From Alphaproteobacteria bacterium (lineage in GTDB: Bacteria; Pseudomonadota; Alphaproteobacteria; Rhodobacterales; Rhodobacteraceae): DNA of 15,513 nt. Both the position numbers and the translations under genes were made by a program. The stretch lies in assembly GCA_013151535.1 (NCBI GenBank), contig JAADIC010000153.1, positions 605 through 16,117 of the forward strand, written 5' to 3'. The stretch's first letter is position 1; each line of letters begins with the position of its first letter. Of the stretch, positions 12,950 to 15,513 are shown in pieces. The notes under the pieces were generated by a model. That model did not search any database and was not told the origin of the DNA. It saw only the letters and a program-made list of their open reading frames with translations.

Positions 12950-14340
12950 TTTAGCACCTCTTTCCAGCGGGCGATTTGGGCGCGGACCTGATCGGGCGCG
13001 GTGCCGCCGTAGCTTGTGCGGCTCTGGGTCGAGTTTTGCACCGTAAGCACATCATAAACCGCGTCTGTTATATCCTTGCACACGCCCTGCATATCTGAAA
13101 GCGCCAGTTCCGGCAAATCGCAGCCCTGATCCTCGGCCAGCTTGACCAGCGCGCCGGTGACGTGATGGGCCTCGCGAAACGGCATGTCCAGCATCCGCAC
13201 CAGCCAGTCAGCCAGATCGGTGGCGGTGGAGAAACCGGCGGCGGCGGCGGTTTCAAGTTGTGGTTTGTTCGGGGTCAGATCGCTGACCATACCAGTCATC
13301 GCGGCCAGTGCCAGCATCAGGCTGTCGGCGGCGTCAAACACCTGTTCTTTGTCTTCCTGCATGTCCTTGGAATAGGCCAGCGGCAGACCCTTCATAATCG
13401 TCAGCAGTGCAATCAATGAGCCGTTGATGCGGCCGACCTTGGCGCGGATCAGCTCGGCCGCGTCAGGGTTTTTCTTCTGCGGCATGATGCTGGAACCGGT
13501 CGAGAAACGATCCGACAGGGTGACAAATTTGAACTGGGCTGACGACCAGATCACCAGTTCTTCGGCAAAACGCGACAGGTGGGTGGCGCAGATCGAAGCC
13601 GAAGACAGGAAATCGAGCGCGAAGTCGCGATCACTGACCGCATCCAAAGAATTGGCCGAGGGTGCATCAAAACCCAGCGCTTCAGCCGTCATATGCCGGT
13701 CAATTGGAAACGAGGTGCCAGCTAAAGCCGCCGCCCCCAGCGGACTTTCGTTCATGCGAACGCGCGCGTCCCGCATGCGCGACAGATCACGGCCAAACAT
13801 TTCCACATATGCCATCATGTGGTGGCCCCAGGTCACCGGCTGGGCCACCTGCAGATGGGTGAAACCGGGCATGACTGCATCCGCGCCATCTTCGGCCTGA
13901 ACCAGAAACGCGCCGATCAAGGCCTCTAGCCCCCCAATGGAGGCATCCATCTGGTCGCGCACCCATAATTTGAAATCTGTCGCCACCTGATCGTTGCGCG
14001 ACCGCGCCGTGTGCAACCGCCCGGCGGGCTCGCCGATCAGCGCGGTCAGCCGACTTTCGACATTCATGTGGATGTCTTCCAGCGCGGTTGAGTATTCAAA
14101 CGTGTTGTTCTCGATTTCTGACAATACGGTGAGCAGGCCTTCCCTGATCGCACCGGCATCGTTATCGGTAATGATACCACAAGCCGCCAGCATATGTGCA
14201 TGGGCGCGTGAACCTTGGATGTCCTGACGGGCCATACGCTTGTCAAAGCCGATGGAAGCGTTGATCGCTTCCATGATGGCATCGGGACCTTGGGCAAAGC
14301 GACCGCCCCACATTGTGTTGGAGGTTTTGGATTTAGACAT
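12946..14340 (-). CDS. argH: argininosuccinate lyase
   Basis: The 464-aa product belongs to the fumarase/aspartase superfamily and splits argininosuccinate into arginine and fumarate, the last step of arginine synthesis. Conserved blocks are MWGGRFAQGPD (10-20), LHTARSRNDQVATD (109-122), PGFTHLQVAQP with the catalytic His162 (158-168), and the signature GSSIMPQKKNPD at 282-293 carrying the catalytic serine. Length is near the E. coli enzyme (457 aa). The ATG at 14338-14340 gives the normal N-terminus; the open frame extends further upstream but without homology. AAAGAG lies before it. It heads the argH-lptM-DUF2834-lysA-DUF4175 series and diverges from the TlpA gene by just 28 bp. Confidence 0.97.
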   Translation of the reverse strand: MSKSKTSNTMWGGRFAQGPDAIMEAINASIGFDKRMARQDIQGSRAHAHMLAACGIITDNDAGAIREGLLTVLSEIENNTFEYSTALEDIHMNVESRLTALIGEPAGRLHTARSRNDQVATDFKLWVRDQMDASIGGLEALIGAFLVQAEDGADAVMPGFTHLQVAQPVTWGHHMMAYVEMFGRDLSRMRDARVRMNESPLGAAALAGTSFPIDRHMTAEALGFDAPSANSLDAVSDRDFALDFLSSASICATHLSRFAEELVIWSSAQFKFVTLSDRFSTGSSIMPQKKNPDAAELIRAKVGRINGSLIALLTIMKGLPLAYSKDMQEDKEQVFDAADSLMLALAAMTGMVSDLTPNKPQLETAAAAGFSTATDLADWLVRMLDMPFREAHHVTGALVKLAEDQGCDLPELALSDMQGVCKDITDAVYDVLTVQNSTQSRTSYGGTAPDQVRAQIARWKEVLK

Positions 14341-14368
14341 TGCAACTCTTTCAGACAGGAGACCCGAC

Positions 14369-14944
14369 ATGACCCGAGCCTTTTTCTCAGCGTTGCTATA
14401 CGCGGCCTTGGCCTTTGGTGCAAACCCCGTCCTTGCCGCCCCACTGGATCGTGAAACTCTGCTGGAAATGCGCAAGGGCGAGACCCGCAAACTGGCTATT
14501 CACAAGGTGCCGGAAAAGCTGCCGCTATTTACCCTGCTGGACATGGATGACAACGAGCGCTCCATGGACGAATTCAAGGGCAAATATGTGGTGATGAATT
14601 TCTGGGCCACATGGTGCGCGCCGTGCCGCAAGGAAATGCCGTCGCTTGCGGCACTGCAGGCCAATCTGGGGAGTGACGAGTTTGAAGTGGTGCTGATCGC
14701 CGCCGGACGCAACCCGAAGCCTGCGATTGCCAAGTTTTTCAAGGAAATCAATATGGTGGAGCTTGAAACCCTGCGCGACCCGACCCAGCAATTGACCAAT
14801 CTGATGGGTGTGTTCGGTCTGCCGCTGACCGTCATCCTGAACCCCGAGGGGCTGGAGATCGCCCGCATGCGCGGCGATGCCGACTGGAGTGCCGACGAGG
14901 TTATCGAGTTTCTGGAAGCGATGATCGCGGGCGACGGGGTTTAG
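14369..14944 (+). CDS. periplasmic TlpA-family thioredoxin-like disulfide reductase
   Basis: The 191-aa product has a signal peptide (about residues 1-23, cleavage likely after VLA) and a thioredoxin-fold domain. The active site is W82-C83-A-P-C86 within MNFWATWCAPCRKEMP. The cis-proline region appears as VFGLPLTVILNPEG, with Pro152. This is the TlpA/ResA-like class, which reduces disulfides of exported proteins, often in cytochrome c maturation or copper-site assembly; which client applies here is unknown. The start is ATG 14369, with AGGAG 8 nt upstream, rather than the longer open frame beginning near 14240, which lies over argH. With only 28 bp to the argH start, promoters for the two genes must overlap each other's coding or leader regions. 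Confidence 0.9.
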   Translation: MTRAFFSALLYAALAFGANPVLAAPLDRETLLEMRKGETRKLAIHKVPEKLPLFTLLDMDDNERSMDEFKGKYVVMNFWATWCAPCRKEMPSLAALQANLGSDEFEVVLIAAGRNPKPAIAKFFKEINMVELETLRDPTQQLTNLMGVFGLPLTVILNPEGLEIARMRGDADWSADEVIEFLEAMIAGDGV

Positions 14945-15015
14945 CGCCTGCCCCGCCGTCATTATTGACTCTGGATTGCCCCTCGCCCAATTTGGCACGG
15001 TATATTCATGATTGT

Positions 15016-15019
15016 GGAG
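15016..15019 (+). promoter_or_regulatory. ribosome binding site favouring a GTG start
   Basis: GGAG lies 7 nt before GTG (15027-15029). The alternative in-frame TTG at 15012 has no comparable site, so GTG is preferred for the following gene. Confidence 0.55.
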
Positions 15020-15026
15020 CTTTGGC

Positions 15027-15422
15027 GTGCCTCTCGAAATCCTGCTGCCTATGGTGGTCATCGGCATCATCTGCATCGTGCTGTTGATCCACTGGATGCG
15101 CCCGACGCCGGAATTTCGGCTGGAGGACAGGAAGCAAGTGGCCGATATCTGGGCGCATCGCAATCCCGAAAATACCGCAAGCACAATTCATCTGAACGGC
15201 GCGCGCAGCCATGCGCTGATTGAAACCGCACAAGGGTTTGGGCTGGTCTGGGTATTCGGGGCCGATCCGGTCACCCGCCTGCTGGATCAGCCGTTTGAGC
15301 TTGAAGCAAGCGGCAGCGGCCTGCGCATCCTAACCCACGACTTTACCGCACCGCGCGTGGACATCGTGCTCGATACCGCCGAAATTACCCGCTGGAGCGA
15401 TATTTTGAGGCCAAAACTATGA
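15027..15422 (+). CDS. unknown small protein with an N-terminal membrane anchor
   Basis: I do not recognise this 131-aa protein. It begins with one hydrophobic helix (about residues 4-22) followed by HWMRPTPEF, then a soluble domain of about 100 residues. Tracts such as NGARSHALIETAQGFGLVWVFG and FELEASGSGLRILTHDFTAPRVD suggest beta structure. The positive residues just after the helix suggest a cytosolic C-terminal domain. The GTG start at 15027 has GGAG at 7 nt. Its TGA stop overlaps the ATG of the next gene (ATGA, 15419-15422), so translation is coupled to the sterol-desaturase-like protein. A functional partnership is therefore plausible, but this is inference from position only. Confidence 0.7.
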   Translation: MPLEILLPMVVIGIICIVLLIHWMRPTPEFRLEDRKQVADIWAHRNPENTASTIHLNGARSHALIETAQGFGLVWVFGADPVTRLLDQPFELEASGSGLRILTHDFTAPRVDIVLDTAEITRWSDILRPKL

Positions 15423-15513
15423 GCGATCTGACTTATCCAGATGTGGTGAATTTCACCGTGCCGCTGTTCGTTGTCGCGATTTTGATCGAGCTGGTCTGGA
15501 TCAAATGGAAGGG
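15419..15513 (+). CDS. start of a probable sterol desaturase / fatty acid hydroxylase superfamily membrane protein (3' truncated by window)
   Basis: The frame from ATG 15419 runs to the window end, giving 31 complete codons: MSDLTYPDVVNFTVPLFVVA, then ILIELVWIKWK. An acidic short N-terminus, a Y-P-D-x-V-x-F turn and a first membrane helix ending in E-x-x-W resemble the beginning of bacterial sterol-desaturase-like di-iron membrane proteins. The histidine boxes that would prove the family lie beyond the window. The 4-bp overlap with the preceding gene indicates translational coupling. Confidence 0.55.
   Translation, partial: MSDLTYPDVVNFTVPLFVVAILIELVWIKWK

Noticed and set aside
14341..14490. 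50-residue N-terminal extension of argH
   Set aside because: The extension is antisense to the TlpA signal peptide and has no ArgH homology; the normal N-terminus starts at 14340.
14965..15006. TTGACT and TATATT upstream of the 131-aa gene as a sigma-70 promoter
   Set aside because: Spacing is 30 nt, far outside the usable range; no other good -35 fits the TATATT.

Overview
The window looks like chromosomal DNA from an alphaproteobacterium, most probably a member of the Rhodobacteraceae (Roseobacter/Rhodobacter group). This rests on recognisable protein families: a close relative of the Rhodobacter L-malyl-CoA/beta-methylmalyl-CoA lyase, an ftsE-ftsX-plsC cluster, and an argH / small lipoprotein / DUF2834 / lysA / DUF4175 cluster divergent from a TlpA-type thioredoxin. 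It is mostly core metabolism and envelope biogenesis, with no sign of prophage, transposon, CRISPR array or RNA gene.

Layout. Positions 1-384 hold the 3' end of a MalY/PatB C-S lyase. A 396-bp gene-free stretch follows, with a degenerate 8-bp tandem repeat, and then mcl1 (781-1755, +). Convergent to mcl1 is a two-gene minus-strand unit: a stand-alone GyrI-like protein (2752-3387) followed by an AraC-type regulator fused to a GyrI-like ligand domain (1823-2659). Each of these genes is preceded by the same 14-bp box. accA (3546-4508, +) is divergent from that unit.

A minus-strand cluster runs ftsE -> ftsX -> plsC -> PPOX-type flavoprotein (7461 down to 4539), with overlaps or 9-bp gaps throughout. 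Divergent from ftsE is a zinc-ribbon membrane protein (7650-8513, +). A second minus-strand cluster runs argH -> 33-aa lipoprotein (LptM-like) -> DUF2834 membrane protein -> lysA -> DUF4175/TIGR02302 giant (14340 down to 8577). Divergent from argH, with only 28 bp between, is a periplasmic TlpA-type thioredoxin (14369-14944). It is followed by an unknown membrane-anchored protein overlapping the start of a sterol-desaturase-like gene that runs off the end.

How the genes fit together: accA (fatty-acid initiation) and plsC (phosphatidic acid) serve membrane lipid supply. FtsEX controls cell-wall hydrolysis at division. LysA consumes meso-DAP, the peptidoglycan cross-linking diamino acid. LptM-like lipoproteins act in outer-membrane assembly. 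The DUF4175 protein, cotranscribed with lysA, is a membrane-anchored coiled-coil protein of unknown role.

The most interesting non-coding signals are (i) a 52-bp double-hairpin repeat in two copies (8517-8568 and 12792-12843), each 3-4 nt after a stop codon and in the same orientation relative to that gene, with a compensatory base-pair change between copies; (ii) the shared box in front of both GyrI/AraC genes; and (iii) the 8-bp-period array before mcl1. Several start codons were reassigned from ribosome-binding-site evidence. I found no clearly new biological system; the GyrI/AraC module and the double-hairpin element are the best candidates for something undescribed.
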